Shown here piece by piece: positions 24,374-33,818 of a stretch of DNA of 64,000 bases. This DNA comes from Ponticaulis profundi (GTDB lineage Bacteria; Pseudomonadota; Alphaproteobacteria; Caulobacterales; Hyphomonadaceae). Each line of letters starts with the position of its first letter. Position 1 is the first letter of the stretch. The position numbers and the translations under genes were made by a program. The notes under the pieces are model-generated. The model did no database searches. It had not been told where the DNA came from and saw only the letters and a list, made by a program, of their open reading frames with translations. The DNA lies in contig NZ_JBHSSW010000012.1 in assembly GCF_042659465.1 (NCBI RefSeq), positions 62,001 to 126,000 of the forward strand, written 5' to 3'.

Positions 24374-24934
24374 TCAGGCTTTGCTCAGTCCCAGCTGTTC
24401 TGCGAGCCATGACCGAACATCGTGCAGATCCCTGCGCACGGTACGTTGAGACATGCCCAGAACTTCTGCGGTCTCTTCTTCACTCATCCCGGCGAAATAG
24501 CGCGCATCAAGAATGCGTAGCCAGCGAGGGTGTTTGATCTCGAGTTTTTGCAAAAGATCAGAGATTTCGATGATCTGTTCCGGGGATTCTGCATACTCTG
24601 GAAACAGTCGTTCGGCTGTGTCTGCGTTCGCCTTGCTTGCGCCGTTCTGAGCCTGTCGCACGCGTGCGCGAGCGTAGTCTGTAATGACGTGACGGATGGC
24701 GAGTGCGGCACTGCTCATGAAGTGTTCGTCGGAAACAAATTGCTTCTGCGTACGAAGCTTCAGATAGCTCTCATGCAACACATCGATCGTCATGAGAGAA
24801 ATCGTCTGTGGTGAGCGACGCCGCTTGGAGCGCGCAATCCGCAGCAATTCTTCATAGTGATTGTCGAACAGCATGCCCGCCAGCTTTTGCTGATCTTCGC
24901 CGTAAGCTGCGGATGGATGGGAGGACTCATCCAT
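24374..24934 (-). CDS. ECF sigma factor, TIGR02999/ECF43-like
   Basis: 186 residues from the ATG at 24934, which follows AGGAAG; the longer frame upstream has no ribosome site. Region 2 is at about 30-95 (MTIDVLHESYLKL... HFMSSAALAIRHVITDYARARVRQ) and region 4 at about 120-177 with the HTH SEEETAEVLGMSQRTVRRDLHDVRSWL. The VxHExYLKL and F..AA..IRxVxxDYARxR patterns are those of TIGR02999-type sigma factors, a group repeatedly found with Hanks-type kinases instead of anti-sigma factors. No anti-sigma gene is adjacent. Thr49 lies in the region 2.2 stretch. The kinase at 9608-11944 is a candidate partner. Confidence 0.87.
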   Translation of the reverse strand: MDESSHPSAAYGEDQQKLAGMLFDNHYEELLRIARSKRRRSPQTISLMTIDVLHESYLKLRTQKQFVSDEHFMSSAALAIRHVITDYARARVRQAQNGASKANADTAERLFPEYAESPEQIIEISDLLQKLEIKHPRWLRILDARYFAGMSEEETAEVLGMSQRTVRRDLHDVRSWLAEQLGLSKA

Positions 24935-25085
24935 AATCTGCTTCCTTAAATCTGACGTCTGAAATGGCTTTGGAAGCGAGCCTACAGCCCGAATAAAGAA
25001 AGTCGAAAACTTTTTTGGCCGGTTTTGTGTGCCTGGACCGTAACTATAGGTGTAATCGCGCAGCAGGGGACGCACGCGGTCGCAA

Positions 25086-25123
25086 AAGGGGAGACGCTTT
25101 CGAGCCGTCTCCCCTTGTTTTTT
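25086..25123. terminator. Terminator between efflux system 2 and the sigma factor
   Basis: An 11-bp perfect stem, AAGGGGAGACG (25086-25096) with CGTCTCCCCTT (25106-25116), and a 9-base loop. T-rich sequence follows on the plus strand and a short T-run follows on the minus strand, where it ends the efflux operon transcript (stop at 25143). Confidence 0.85.
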
Positions 25124-25142
25124 GTAGTCGGGTATCGACCGG

Positions 25143-26552
25143 TCAGCCGGCTGCGTTTTCTCCGGAATAGCCAAGCGCGGCATAGAGCTCCACGACGCTT
25201 GAGGCGAGTTGTGCGCGTGTGTTGATGATGGATTCGCGACGTGAAATCAGCGTTCTCTGCGCATCCAGCACATCGATGAAGCTACTCAGCCCTTCGCGAT
25301 AAAGTGCATCCAGTTGCCGGTAGGCTGACTCGCTGCGTTCAACACCGATCTCCTGCTGTTCCAATTGACGCTCCAGCGCGTCAATCTGGGTCAGGGCGCT
25401 CTCGACCTCCACGACAGCTGTCAGAATGCTGGATCGCCAGCTCACGAGCGCAGCTTCGGCGCGGATGCGCTGGGCTTCGACTTCGGCTTTGCGGCGACCG
25501 GCGTCAAAAATCGGCAGGTCCAGACTCGCTCCGACGCTCAGGATTGCTGACGACAGGAGGTCGCCATTGCCTGCCGACGCAGATATTTGTCCCGGCAAAG
25601 TGAGCGACGGATAAAGGTCTGCCTCTTCAACGCCAATGCGCGCCAGTTCTGCAACAAGCTCAGCCTCGGCGGCACGGACGTCCGGACGATTTCTGATCAG
25701 GTCCGCCGGAATGCCGGGGTCAGGATAAGATGCAAACACCGGTACCGTTTCGTCGATCTCGTTCAACTGGGTATCGACAGGTTCGGGATACCCGGCACGA
25801 AGGAGATTAAGCGAGAAAAGCGCCGTTTCGCGTGCGGCTTCGAGGGTGAAGCGCTGCGAGCGACTTTGGGCAAGGTCAGACGCCGCACGGTCGACATCAA
25901 GTGCCGGTGCGATACCGACTTCAAATCGTGCATTTACGATGTCGAGTGTGCGCTGCTGCAGCTCCAGTGTCGTATCGAGCAGGGCGAGGCGGGCACTGGT
26001 GCGCTTCAGTTCGATGTATTGCTGCGCGGCTGTCTGTGTGATCAGGCGCTGAATGTTCTGAAGATTGAAATAGGCCGCTTCGATCGCCGCTTGTGCAGCT
26101 TCGAGCTGACGCTGATTGCGACCGGCGATATCAACGTCGTAACTCAGGCCCAGCCCAAGTGACGTATTGTCACTGAGGCCATCGCCGTCCGACAGATCAA
26201 AGCTGAGATTCTCGTCCAGAAAGGCATCCAGCGTCGGAAAGAGATTGGCGCGTGTGGCAATCTCCTGCTGTCGCACCAGTGCAAGGTTCAGGAATGCGCT
26301 TTCGACATCCAGATTCTCGGAACGAACCGCTTCGAGCAACTCGGTCAGCGCCGGATCATCCAGCGTTTCCCACCAGGCCTGAACGGTCGCGTCAGGCTCT
26401 GGCATGTCCCAGCTTTCGGTGTGGTTCTCACCCACATAAGCGGGCGGCGTCTCGATCGCTGGGGCGACCGGATCAGGGCCAACAACCATGCATCCTGCGA
26501 GAGCCAAAACAGACGTGCCGCCCAGGCAAAGGGCCGTAATTCTACGCAACAT
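25143..26552 (-). CDS. NodT-type outer-membrane efflux lipoprotein (system 2)
   Basis: 469 residues. The lipoprotein signal ends LALAGC (Cys21). Two OEP repeats with the NodT block YDVDIAGRNQRQLEAAQAAIEAAYFNLQN and a closing YREGLSSFIDVLDAQRTLISRRES are visible. Its start shares one base with the permease stop (TGATG). It provides the outer-membrane channel for the permease and adaptor encoded immediately upstream. It is clearly a separate paralogue of the protein at 22295-23776, as the core sequences differ. Confidence 0.92.
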   Translation of the reverse strand: MLRRITALCLGGTSVLALAGCMVVGPDPVAPAIETPPAYVGENHTESWDMPEPDATVQAWWETLDDPALTELLEAVRSENLDVESAFLNLALVRQQEIATRANLFPTLDAFLDENLSFDLSDGDGLSDNTSLGLGLSYDVDIAGRNQRQLEAAQAAIEAAYFNLQNIQRLITQTAAQQYIELKRTSARLALLDTTLELQQRTLDIVNARFEVGIAPALDVDRAASDLAQSRSQRFTLEAARETALFSLNLLRAGYPEPVDTQLNEIDETVPVFASYPDPGIPADLIRNRPDVRAAEAELVAELARIGVEEADLYPSLTLPGQISASAGNGDLLSSAILSVGASLDLPIFDAGRRKAEVEAQRIRAEAALVSWRSSILTAVVEVESALTQIDALERQLEQQEIGVERSESAYRQLDALYREGLSSFIDVLDAQRTLISRRESIINTRAQLASSVVELYAALGYSGENAAG

Positions 26553-29500
26553 CAGACGGTATTTTCCCTGCTTTGGTCGTGAGCATGGTCGAGCTCTTCT
26601 TCCAGCTTGGCATGATGCGCGCCGCGGGTTGAGCTGAACTGAGCAACCCAGAGATACAGGATCGGTGCGAGGAAGAGCGTGAACAGCGCGGCAAGGCCGA
26701 GACCGCCAAAGATCACCCAGCCAATTGCGAGGCGCGCTTCAGCACCTGCGCCAGACGACAGGATGAGTGGCAGAGCACCCAGCGCGGTCGACAGCACGGT
26801 CATGGCAATCGGGCGAAGGCGGACCGTTGCGGCTTCAAAGACGGCATCGCGAACGCTCCTGCCTTCATTGCGCAGCTGGTCGGCAAATTCGACAAGCAGG
26901 ATTCCGTTCTTCGCCATCAGCCCGACCAGAAGGACAAGGCCGATCTGCGAATAGATGTTCAATGACGTACCCGACAAAAGCATGGCGTAGATGGCCGCCG
27001 CCAGACCGAAGGGCACCACCAGCATCACCACAATCGGGCTGGTCAGGCTTTCAAACTGGCCCACAAGCACGAGGAAGACGATGACCAGCGCAAAGCCAAA
27101 GGTCAGAAGCATGTCATGCGAGGTTTCCTGAAGCGTTTCCGCTTCGCCTTGCAGCAGCATCTGAACGTCATCGGGCAGGGTGGCGTCCGCTATCCGCTCG
27201 ATCTCCAGCACCGCTTCTGCAAGCGGAACGCTGGTCGCAATGTCAAAGTCGAGATCCATGGCGCGGCGTTGCTCGATCCGATTGAGCTCTGCGGCGACCC
27301 CTTCTTCTGCAATCGAGGCCAGGCTCGAAAGCGGGATCAGATTGCCGGAGTTCGACCGGACAAACAGATTGTGCAGGTCGGATGGTGATTGAATGGTCCG
27401 CGATTCCGCTTCGAGCATGATCGGGATGGCCTGATCACCAATGCTCAGATCGATGAGGTCTTCGCCGCCGACCATGGACCGCAGGGTCAGTGAGATTTCG
27501 CTCAGCGGGACATCAAGATCTGCGGCGCGTGCCCGATCCACATTGATCGAAAGCTGAGGCTGCGTCGGCTGGTAGGAAATCTCCGGATTGGAGAGAATGG
27601 TCGACTGCGCTTCAACCGCGTCTGACAGCTCACGCGCTGCGCCATAGATATAGCTGTAGTCATTGCCCGTCAGCGCAACGCGCAGACCCGTCCGACTGCC
27701 GCCGCGCCTTTGCAGGCTGGAGCGTCCGAAGACCGAGACATTGGCGCCCGGAATATCGGCCATTGGACCACGAAGTTGGGCGATGATGTCAGACTGGCTC
27801 AAGGTGCGCTCTTCCCATGGCGCGAGCCGCGACGAAATCAGGAGACGGTTAGGGTCAAATGCACCAACGACCGTATAAACAGAGGTAATATCGCCGCTGT
27901 CGACGAATGGCTGGAGCCGGTCTTCGATCAGCCGCGCCTGACGTTCCATATAGAGAATGCCGACACCGTCCGGGCCCGTTGCAAAGATTTCGACCGAGCC
28001 GCGATCTTCCGGTGGGACGAGCTCATTTTCCAGATTCATGAAGGCAAGGCCAGCGCCGCCCGCGGCCAGAATGCAGATCCCGACAACCACTACCGAGAGT
28101 TTCAGGCACCATTTCAGGCAGCTGGCATAGATGTTCTGCAGGAACAGGCCGAGCCGCTCCAGAGGTGACTTCTTCTCTTTCTTCGTCGGATCAACGAATT
28201 GAAATCTTGCAGCGATGGCGGGCGCGAGCGTGAGCGCGACGAAGGATGAAATGATGACCGAGAAGGCGAGTACGAAACCGAACTCGCGGAACAGGCGGCC
28301 CGTTTCGGACGGGAGAAATGAGATCGGAACAAACACAGCCACAAGCACGGCTGTCGTGGCTATGACCGCAAAAAACACCTGTTGGGTGCCGATTGAGGCC
28401 GCAGCGTATTTCTTCAGGCCGAGTGATTGCTGACGCTGAATATTCTCCAGAACGACAATCGCATCATCCACGATCAGGCCGGTCGCAAGGACGAGCCCGA
28501 GCAGGGTGAGCAGGTTCAGCGAGAAGCCCATTGCCCAGATGCCGGCGAGCGTGCCCACCAGCGCGACAGGAATGGCAACGCTTGGTACAATCGTGGCCTT
28601 GAAGGAGCCTAGGAACAGCCAGATGGCCGCGACCACGATCGCAACGGTGATCAGAAGGCTGGTGACGACCTCTTCAATGGACTTGCGAATGAAAACGGCT
28701 TCTTCGGAGGTGATGCGGATGCTGATATCGTCATAGCGGTCATTCAGCATCGGAACGCGCTCCCGAACGGCATCCGAGATGTTGATGGTGTTCGATTGAG
28801 CCTTGCGCACAATGCCGAGACCGATCGCTTCTTCACCATCCACACGCAGCAGGCTTTCGGCATCGGCGGGCGCGAGCAGCACTTCGGCGACATCGCCGAC
28901 TTTGACCGGGTCGCGAATGACGACATTCTTGACGAGTTCGGGTGTCGTCGCCGCGGCTTCTGCACGGACGATCAGCTCCTGATCAGCGGACCGGAAACTA
29001 CCAACTGGCACGTCATAAGGTGCCTGACGCAGAGCGTCTGCCACGTCACTGATGGTGAGGCCGAACCGGTTGAGGCGCAAGGGATCGATCAGCACGCGCA
29101 TTTGCTGCTGACGAATGCCAAATTCTTGAATGGAGGCGACCCCATCAACGGCCAGAAGTTCAGGGATGATGTTCGTATCGACGATGCGGGTCAGCTCATC
29201 GAGTTCCAGCGCCGTGCTGGTAACAGACAGGCGCATGATGGGCTGAGCATCATTGTCGGCTTTGGCGACTTCGACATTCTCGACCCGGTCCGGCAATTGC
29301 CGTGTGACCCGGCTGACCGCTTCGCGGACGTCAGCCGCAGCAGTGTCGAGGTCGATGCCCGGATTGAATTCAGCGCGGATGCGGCTGTTGTTTTCTTCAC
29401 TCTGTGACTCGATCACCCGAACACCGGAGACACGGGCGACCGCGCCTTCAAGGATGCTGGTGACTTCGGCGTCCATGGTTTCCGGGGCGCCGCCAGGCAG

Positions 29501-29668
29501 GTTTGCGCGCACGGTCACGATTGGCCGGTCGACATCCGGCAGTTCGCGCACGTCCATATCCAGCAAAGCCGCAAGCCCCGCAATCACGATCATCAGATTG
29601 AAAACCGCAATCAGAAGCGGGCGTTTTACCGCCAGTGCAGCGATGCCGCCTCCACCAGAACGCTTCAT
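26552..29668 (-). CDS. RND efflux permease, HAE1 family (system 2)
   Basis: 1038 residues with the standard AcrB layout. The helix 4 relay GLIVDDAIVVLENIQRQ keeps both Asp residues, and helix 10 (GLMAKNGILLVEFADQL) keeps the relay Lys. The opening PLLIAVFNLMIVIAGLAALLDMDVRELPDVDRPIVTVRANLPGGAPETM is typical of MexB/MdtB-like and VexF-like permeases. It overlaps the adaptor gene by four bases. It exports drugs or toxic metabolites by proton antiport. Confidence 0.94.
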   Translation of the reverse strand: MKRSGGGGIAALAVKRPLLIAVFNLMIVIAGLAALLDMDVRELPDVDRPIVTVRANLPGGAPETMDAEVTSILEGAVARVSGVRVIESQSEENNSRIRAEFNPGIDLDTAAADVREAVSRVTRQLPDRVENVEVAKADNDAQPIMRLSVTSTALELDELTRIVDTNIIPELLAVDGVASIQEFGIRQQQMRVLIDPLRLNRFGLTISDVADALRQAPYDVPVGSFRSADQELIVRAEAAATTPELVKNVVIRDPVKVGDVAEVLLAPADAESLLRVDGEEAIGLGIVRKAQSNTINISDAVRERVPMLNDRYDDISIRITSEEAVFIRKSIEEVVTSLLITVAIVVAAIWLFLGSFKATIVPSVAIPVALVGTLAGIWAMGFSLNLLTLLGLVLATGLIVDDAIVVLENIQRQQSLGLKKYAAASIGTQQVFFAVIATTAVLVAVFVPISFLPSETGRLFREFGFVLAFSVIISSFVALTLAPAIAARFQFVDPTKKEKKSPLERLGLFLQNIYASCLKWCLKLSVVVVGICILAAGGAGLAFMNLENELVPPEDRGSVEIFATGPDGVGILYMERQARLIEDRLQPFVDSGDITSVYTVVGAFDPNRLLISSRLAPWEERTLSQSDIIAQLRGPMADIPGANVSVFGRSSLQRRGGSRTGLRVALTGNDYSYIYGAARELSDAVEAQSTILSNPEISYQPTQPQLSINVDRARAADLDVPLSEISLTLRSMVGGEDLIDLSIGDQAIPIMLEAESRTIQSPSDLHNLFVRSNSGNLIPLSSLASIAEEGVAAELNRIEQRRAMDLDFDIATSVPLAEAVLEIERIADATLPDDVQMLLQGEAETLQETSHDMLLTFGFALVIVFLVLVGQFESLTSPIVVMLVVPFGLAAAIYAMLLSGTSLNIYSQIGLVLLVGLMAKNGILLVEFADQLRNEGRSVRDAVFEAATVRLRPIAMTVLSTALGALPLILSSGAGAEARLAIGWVIFGGLGLAALFTLFLAPILYLWVAQFSSTRGAHHAKLEEELDHAHDQSRENTV

Positions 29669-30777
29669 TGGGTTGCTCCCATGACGTTCGGTGTCTCTGT
29701 GTCACGGCGCATCGTGGTCTCGACCGTTGGCGCCGTATTGCCAAGACCTTCAACCTTTACGCCTTCGCGCATTTTCTGAATGCCTTCTGCAACGATCAGG
29801 TCTCCGGGCTGAACATCGCCCTTCAGAAGCACGCGGCCTTCCTTGCGAGAAACAATCGTGATCGGGACGCGCTTGGCGGCATCACCTTCAACGGCCCAGA
29901 GATAGGCGCCATCGCCGCCCCAGCTGATCGCGGCCTCAGGTACCTGAGGATAGCTGTTTCCGGGAATGCTGAGCGTCATGCGAAAGCTCATGCCGGGGCG
30001 GAGCTCGTCTGATGCGTTTTCCACGGCTGTCCGGATGGTGAAGGTCCGTCGCTCGGGCTCAATCCGCGTGTCGAGCGTTTCGACGGTCGCCATGATCTCC
30101 TGTTGTTCCGCCGCAAACGGCGTGATCGGGATCTGCGTGCCTTCCTGAATGCGGCCGAACACCTGCTCAGGGACGGAAAAGTCGACTTTCAAAACGCCCC
30201 GATCATCCAGCTGAGTCAGAACGGTGCTGGTTGTGACGCGCGCGCCCGGATCAATATCCGTCAGCCCGACATATCCCTCAAAGGGGGCAAAGACGGTTCG
30301 CCGCGAGAGCGCTTCTTCAGCAAGCTCCAGATCAATACGCGCGGCTTCCACTGCGGTGCGGGCCTCATCAATCTGGCTTTCTGAAACCGCTTCGGGCACG
30401 TCAATGCGTTCATAGCGCTGAAGCAGCTGTTGGGCGTCCTTGAGGGTTACTTCCGCGCGTTCGACGGCAAGTCTCTCATTTCGGCTGTCGAGCCTTGCCA
30501 GGACCTGACCGGCTTTCACCTTCTGGCCAGGTTGAAAATTGATCGACTGAACCTCGCCATTTGATTCCGGGTAGATCGTAGCGGCCAGGCGTGCGCGTGC
30601 CGTACCGACCGACTCAATGTTCTGGACATCTTCGCCGGTACTGACTTCCTGCAGCACAACGCGTATCGCCGAAGATTCAGGACGTGCAGGTTCGGTCTGC
30701 GATGAGTCAGAACATCCGGTCAGAACAGCGCAGAATGCAGCCAGAACACCGGAAAGTAGAATTGCACGCTTAGCCAA
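29665..30777 (-). CDS. RND efflux periplasmic adaptor, lipoprotein (system 2)
   Basis: 370 residues starting at a TTG (30777); the lipoprotein signal reads in full only from there and ends VLTGC (Cys22). Parts in order: ATIYPESNGEVQSINFQPGQKVKAGQVLARLDSRNE, a short hairpin (about 90-150), RRTVFAPFEGYVGLTDIDPGARV, the beta barrel, and the end ILPGD-like KGDVQPGDLIVAEGIQKMREGVKVE. It is shorter than the system 1 adaptor because its coiled-coil hairpin is short. First gene of the efflux 2 operon; no local regulator gene is adjacent. Confidence 0.92.
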   Translation of the reverse strand: MAKRAILLSGVLAAFCAVLTGCSDSSQTEPARPESSAIRVVLQEVSTGEDVQNIESVGTARARLAATIYPESNGEVQSINFQPGQKVKAGQVLARLDSRNERLAVERAEVTLKDAQQLLQRYERIDVPEAVSESQIDEARTAVEAARIDLELAEEALSRRTVFAPFEGYVGLTDIDPGARVTTSTVLTQLDDRGVLKVDFSVPEQVFGRIQEGTQIPITPFAAEQQEIMATVETLDTRIEPERRTFTIRTAVENASDELRPGMSFRMTLSIPGNSYPQVPEAAISWGGDGAYLWAVEGDAAKRVPITIVSRKEGRVLLKGDVQPGDLIVAEGIQKMREGVKVEGLGNTAPTVETTMRRDTETPNVMGATQ

Positions 30778-31148
30778 AAGGGATCGCCTTGTGTCGTTAG
30801 TTTTTCAGTCTCTCGTCTCCCCCCGCGGACTTTGGCTTTCCTCTAGGGGAGAAACCATAAAGTTGTCGAGTTCGTTGACGGTCCGGATCGTCATTTGAGC
30901 CAGAAATGTGGCAAGAATTTCAACACTTGAGCACAATGTTCTTACGCTAGGGTAGAAACATGGTGCTGATGTATCAGTGTGTACGCAAATGCGGCGGTTT
31001 TCGCTCTGTCTTCACGAAAAGTTGAATCAGGTGGATCTGGAATGCCCGGATTTCATCTTCGCTGGCCGAGAATGCCGCAGAATTCGTTTCCGGCAGGTCT
31101 GAGTCAGACTGACGCTCCCTCATGAGATCATACAAGGGAGGACACAGT
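30778..31148. other. Divergent intergenic region, efflux 2 operon versus PrpD-like gene
   Basis: 371 bases between the divergently read adaptor and PrpD-like genes. I find no gene here. The only clear structure is the palindrome at 31097-31109; promoters for both directions must lie in this stretch but no convincing -35/-10 pair stands out. Confidence 0.6.
31097..31109. promoter_or_regulatory. 13-bp palindrome upstream of the PrpD-like gene
   Basis: GTCTGAGTCAGAC, perfect 6-base arms around one base, 39 bases upstream of the PrpD-like start at 31149. Candidate operator; short enough that chance cannot be ruled out. Confidence 0.4.
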
Positions 31149-32540
31149 ATGGCACTTTCCGGGGGAATACCGACAGCGACAGAGCTTGCAGCCGAGCAGC
31201 GCCGCTCCTGGCTTCCGGCCTGGGGAGAGTTTGCGCACCGTCTCGCCTTTGGCGATTTGCCGGGGGCTGTGATGGAACACGCCAAGCTGGTTCTGCTCGA
31301 TACGATCGGTGCCATTATTGCTGGCATGCAAGAGCCTGAAATGAAAGCTCTGGTCATGCGCACAGAGCTGACAGGCCATTCAGCCCTGATCGGTGGTGCT
31401 CAGACGGGGGCTCCACAGCAGGTCGCGCTTTTGAATGGCACGGCGGGCACTATGCTTGAGATCGACGAAGGCAATCAGTTCGCCCGTGGTCATCCGGCAA
31501 TACAGGTGCTGCCTGCGCTTCTGGCGGTCGCCGCTTCCGAGCGATTGTCCGGACAACAGCTCATTCGGGCGCTGGTCCTGGGGTATGAATTCGGTGCACG
31601 GCTGGGCGCTGCGTCAAAATTGAATGTGGCTATGCACCCTCACGGGACATGGGGCGCACCGGCTGCGGCTCTGGCCGTCGCAGCTTTGAGGGAAGCATCG
31701 CAGCCCTCTCTCGTGCAGACTGTGAATATCGGATCGAGTTTTGCCCTATCGACCAGTCGACGGACCATGCTTGAAGGCGCGACCGTCAGAAACACCTATT
31801 CAGGTTTTTCAAATCTCATGGGCATTCTTGCCTCTGATTTTGAAAGGTCTGGCTTTACCGGTGAGGCAGATGGTGTGGCATCTGTTTACAGCGGCATTGT
31901 AGCCGATGAATTTTCGCCTGATGTCATGCTGAATGGCCTCGGCAGGGATTGGGAGATTGCCCGAAACTATTTCAAGAGCCACGCGGCGTGTCGCTACACG
32001 CACAGTGCGCTTGATGCGCTCCTGCAGATCATGAGCGATCACGCGGGGCGCCTCGTTGCAGATGCAATCGAAGCGATTGAGGTTGATACTTATATCTGGG
32101 CGGCACAGCTCAATAATTCGGACCCGGACAATATGCTGGCAGCAAAGTTTTCGCTCCCCTTTGCGCTGGCCACGACGATTCAGCACGGCGAGCCAAATCT
32201 GAATGCATTTCGCGCGGACGCGATTGCTGATCCGGTCACGAGAAAGCTCTCCCAAAAGGTGAGGCTCCGGGAGGATGTCAGCATGACAGCCATGTTACCG
32301 GACAAACGGCCTTCGCGCGTTTGTGTGCATCTGAAAACCGGAGAGGTGCTCTCTGCGCAAACATTCACAAACAGAGGGGATGCCGAAAGTCCCTACAGCC
32401 GTGACGACATAATTTTGAAGTTCAGGAAGAATGTTGCGCCCGTCTGGGGTGAGGGAGCCTGCGAGGCCGTCATCGACGACGTGATGTCTATTGATCAGGC
32501 GAAAAACCTCGGCGCTCTGAACGAAAAGCTGTCACTCTGA
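31149..32540 (+). CDS. MmgE/PrpD-family protein
   Basis: 463 residues from the ATG at 31149, preceded by AAGGGAGGACACAGT. The helical N-terminal domain opens with WLPAWGEFAHRLAFGDLPGAVMEHAKLVLLDTIGAIIAGM and includes LLNGTAGTMLEIDEGNQFARGHPAIQVLPALLAVA. The KSHAACRYTHSALDAL block and the C-terminal domain with DPDNMLAAKFSLPFALA are the family signatures. Members include 2-methylcitrate dehydratase, cis-aconitate decarboxylase and epimerases of tricarboxylates. In context (a LeuCD-like pair and an ICL-family lyase 20 kb away) it could isomerise or dehydrate a branched di- or tricarboxylate. Exact reaction unknown. Confidence 0.85.
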   Translation: MALSGGIPTATELAAEQRRSWLPAWGEFAHRLAFGDLPGAVMEHAKLVLLDTIGAIIAGMQEPEMKALVMRTELTGHSALIGGAQTGAPQQVALLNGTAGTMLEIDEGNQFARGHPAIQVLPALLAVAASERLSGQQLIRALVLGYEFGARLGAASKLNVAMHPHGTWGAPAAALAVAALREASQPSLVQTVNIGSSFALSTSRRTMLEGATVRNTYSGFSNLMGILASDFERSGFTGEADGVASVYSGIVADEFSPDVMLNGLGRDWEIARNYFKSHAACRYTHSALDALLQIMSDHAGRLVADAIEAIEVDTYIWAAQLNNSDPDNMLAAKFSLPFALATTIQHGEPNLNAFRADAIADPVTRKLSQKVRLREDVSMTAMLPDKRPSRVCVHLKTGEVLSAQTFTNRGDAESPYSRDDIILKFRKNVAPVWGEGACEAVIDDVMSIDQAKNLGALNEKLSL

Positions 32541-32647
32541 CACGCTCGCGCGATGTTCTGATCGTCAGGTGAATACAAGCCTGAGCAAAATTGTCAGGTT
32601 TCTTGACGCGCTCATGCTCGTCCCATGCGCAATCTTGGGAGGTGCAT

Positions 32648-33787
32648 ATGACGTTTTTTGTCAAACGCGATGAAGTTCAGCCGTCTGCAAAGCACTATAA
32701 GGACATGCCGCTCAGCCAGCGTGGACGCGCCGGCATGGACATCCTTGGTTCCATGCAGGTGTTTTCCTCCAGCACGTTGAGAGACACATGGAAAGATCGG
32801 TTCGAAGCAAATCCTGAAGTGGCCGAGCTTGATCAGATGGATACATCCGGAATGGATCGGGCATCACTGCGCGATCGGCTCGTCAGGGGGCGGACGATCG
32901 CTGAGTCCGATCAGTATTATCGCCTGGAGCGTTTCATTCAGCGCTATGTCGCTGAAGAGAATTTCAACCGGGGTATTCCAAGCGTTGAAGAAAAGCGGGA
33001 CATGTTCGCAACGTTTGGTGCTCCGCCTTCAGGGGAGCCAAAGGGGTCTCTTGATCTGAATGAAGCTTACCAAGCGCCGGCCTATACGACCACAGAATGG
33101 CATCTGGAACCGGGCGGCTGGGACGGCTACGATCTTTACCCGGCCATGTTTGCCCATGCCGTCGGACCGCGCGTTTTTGCGCGTGGCGGATACGCCTATG
33201 CCATGGTCGGCGAAGATATTCGCAAGCACCGCATGTTTTTTGTCGATCAGTTCCCCAGGTCATCTTACGAGCGGATTGTTGAACTTGGCTGCGGTGCGTG
33301 CACCACGCTCATGACCGTGGGGCGCGCATACCCGGATGCCGAGCTGGCTGGCTATGACACCTCGCCCACGCTTTTGAAGACAGGGCACTCTTCGGCAGAA
33401 TTGCAGGGCATGAAAATCGATCTGAAGCGTGAGAGCGCGGACGATGTCAGCGAGCCGGATAACAATTGCGATCTCGTCTATTCCTATGCGCTGCATCACG
33501 AGATTCCCAATTCGGTCAGCGAAAAGGTGCTGAGAGAAGCCTTCCGCATTCTGAAGCCGGGCGGTGACTTCATCATGTCGGACCTGCCGCCATTCCGCGC
33601 TGTTCCGTCTTTCAATGGCGTTCTGATGGATTGGGAGTCTGCCCATCGCGGCGAGCCTTTCTTCACGCAGGCCGCACTGATGGATCTCGATCAGACCATG
33701 CGTGACATCGGCTTTGTGGATGTCGAGAGCTACGGCATGGGCGAGCACGCCTATCCCTGGATCACGAAGGGGCGGAAGCCGGAATAA
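32648..33787 (+). CDS. SAM-dependent methyltransferase-like protein (paralogue A)
   Basis: 379 residues from the ATG at 32648 after GGGAGGTGCAT. An N-terminal helical region of about 150 residues is followed by a PGG motif (155-157) and a class I methyltransferase domain: ELGCGACTT (212 on), the acidic residue in GYDTSP, CDLVYSYALHHEIPN, and LKPGGDFIMSDLPPF. The C-terminal block EPFFTQAALMDLDQTMRDIGF is shared with the protein at 57146-58381. Substrate unknown; the long N-terminal domain may bind it. The gene ends 31 bases before a symporter gene on the same strand. Confidence 0.8.
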   Translation: MTFFVKRDEVQPSAKHYKDMPLSQRGRAGMDILGSMQVFSSSTLRDTWKDRFEANPEVAELDQMDTSGMDRASLRDRLVRGRTIAESDQYYRLERFIQRYVAEENFNRGIPSVEEKRDMFATFGAPPSGEPKGSLDLNEAYQAPAYTTTEWHLEPGGWDGYDLYPAMFAHAVGPRVFARGGYAYAMVGEDIRKHRMFFVDQFPRSSYERIVELGCGACTTLMTVGRAYPDAELAGYDTSPTLLKTGHSSAELQGMKIDLKRESADDVSEPDNNCDLVYSYALHHEIPNSVSEKVLREAFRILKPGGDFIMSDLPPFRAVPSFNGVLMDWESAHRGEPFFTQAALMDLDQTMRDIGFVDVESYGMGEHAYPWITKGRKPE

Positions 33788-33818
33788 TCATAACAAAATC
33801 AAATTGGGCGATCTTTAT

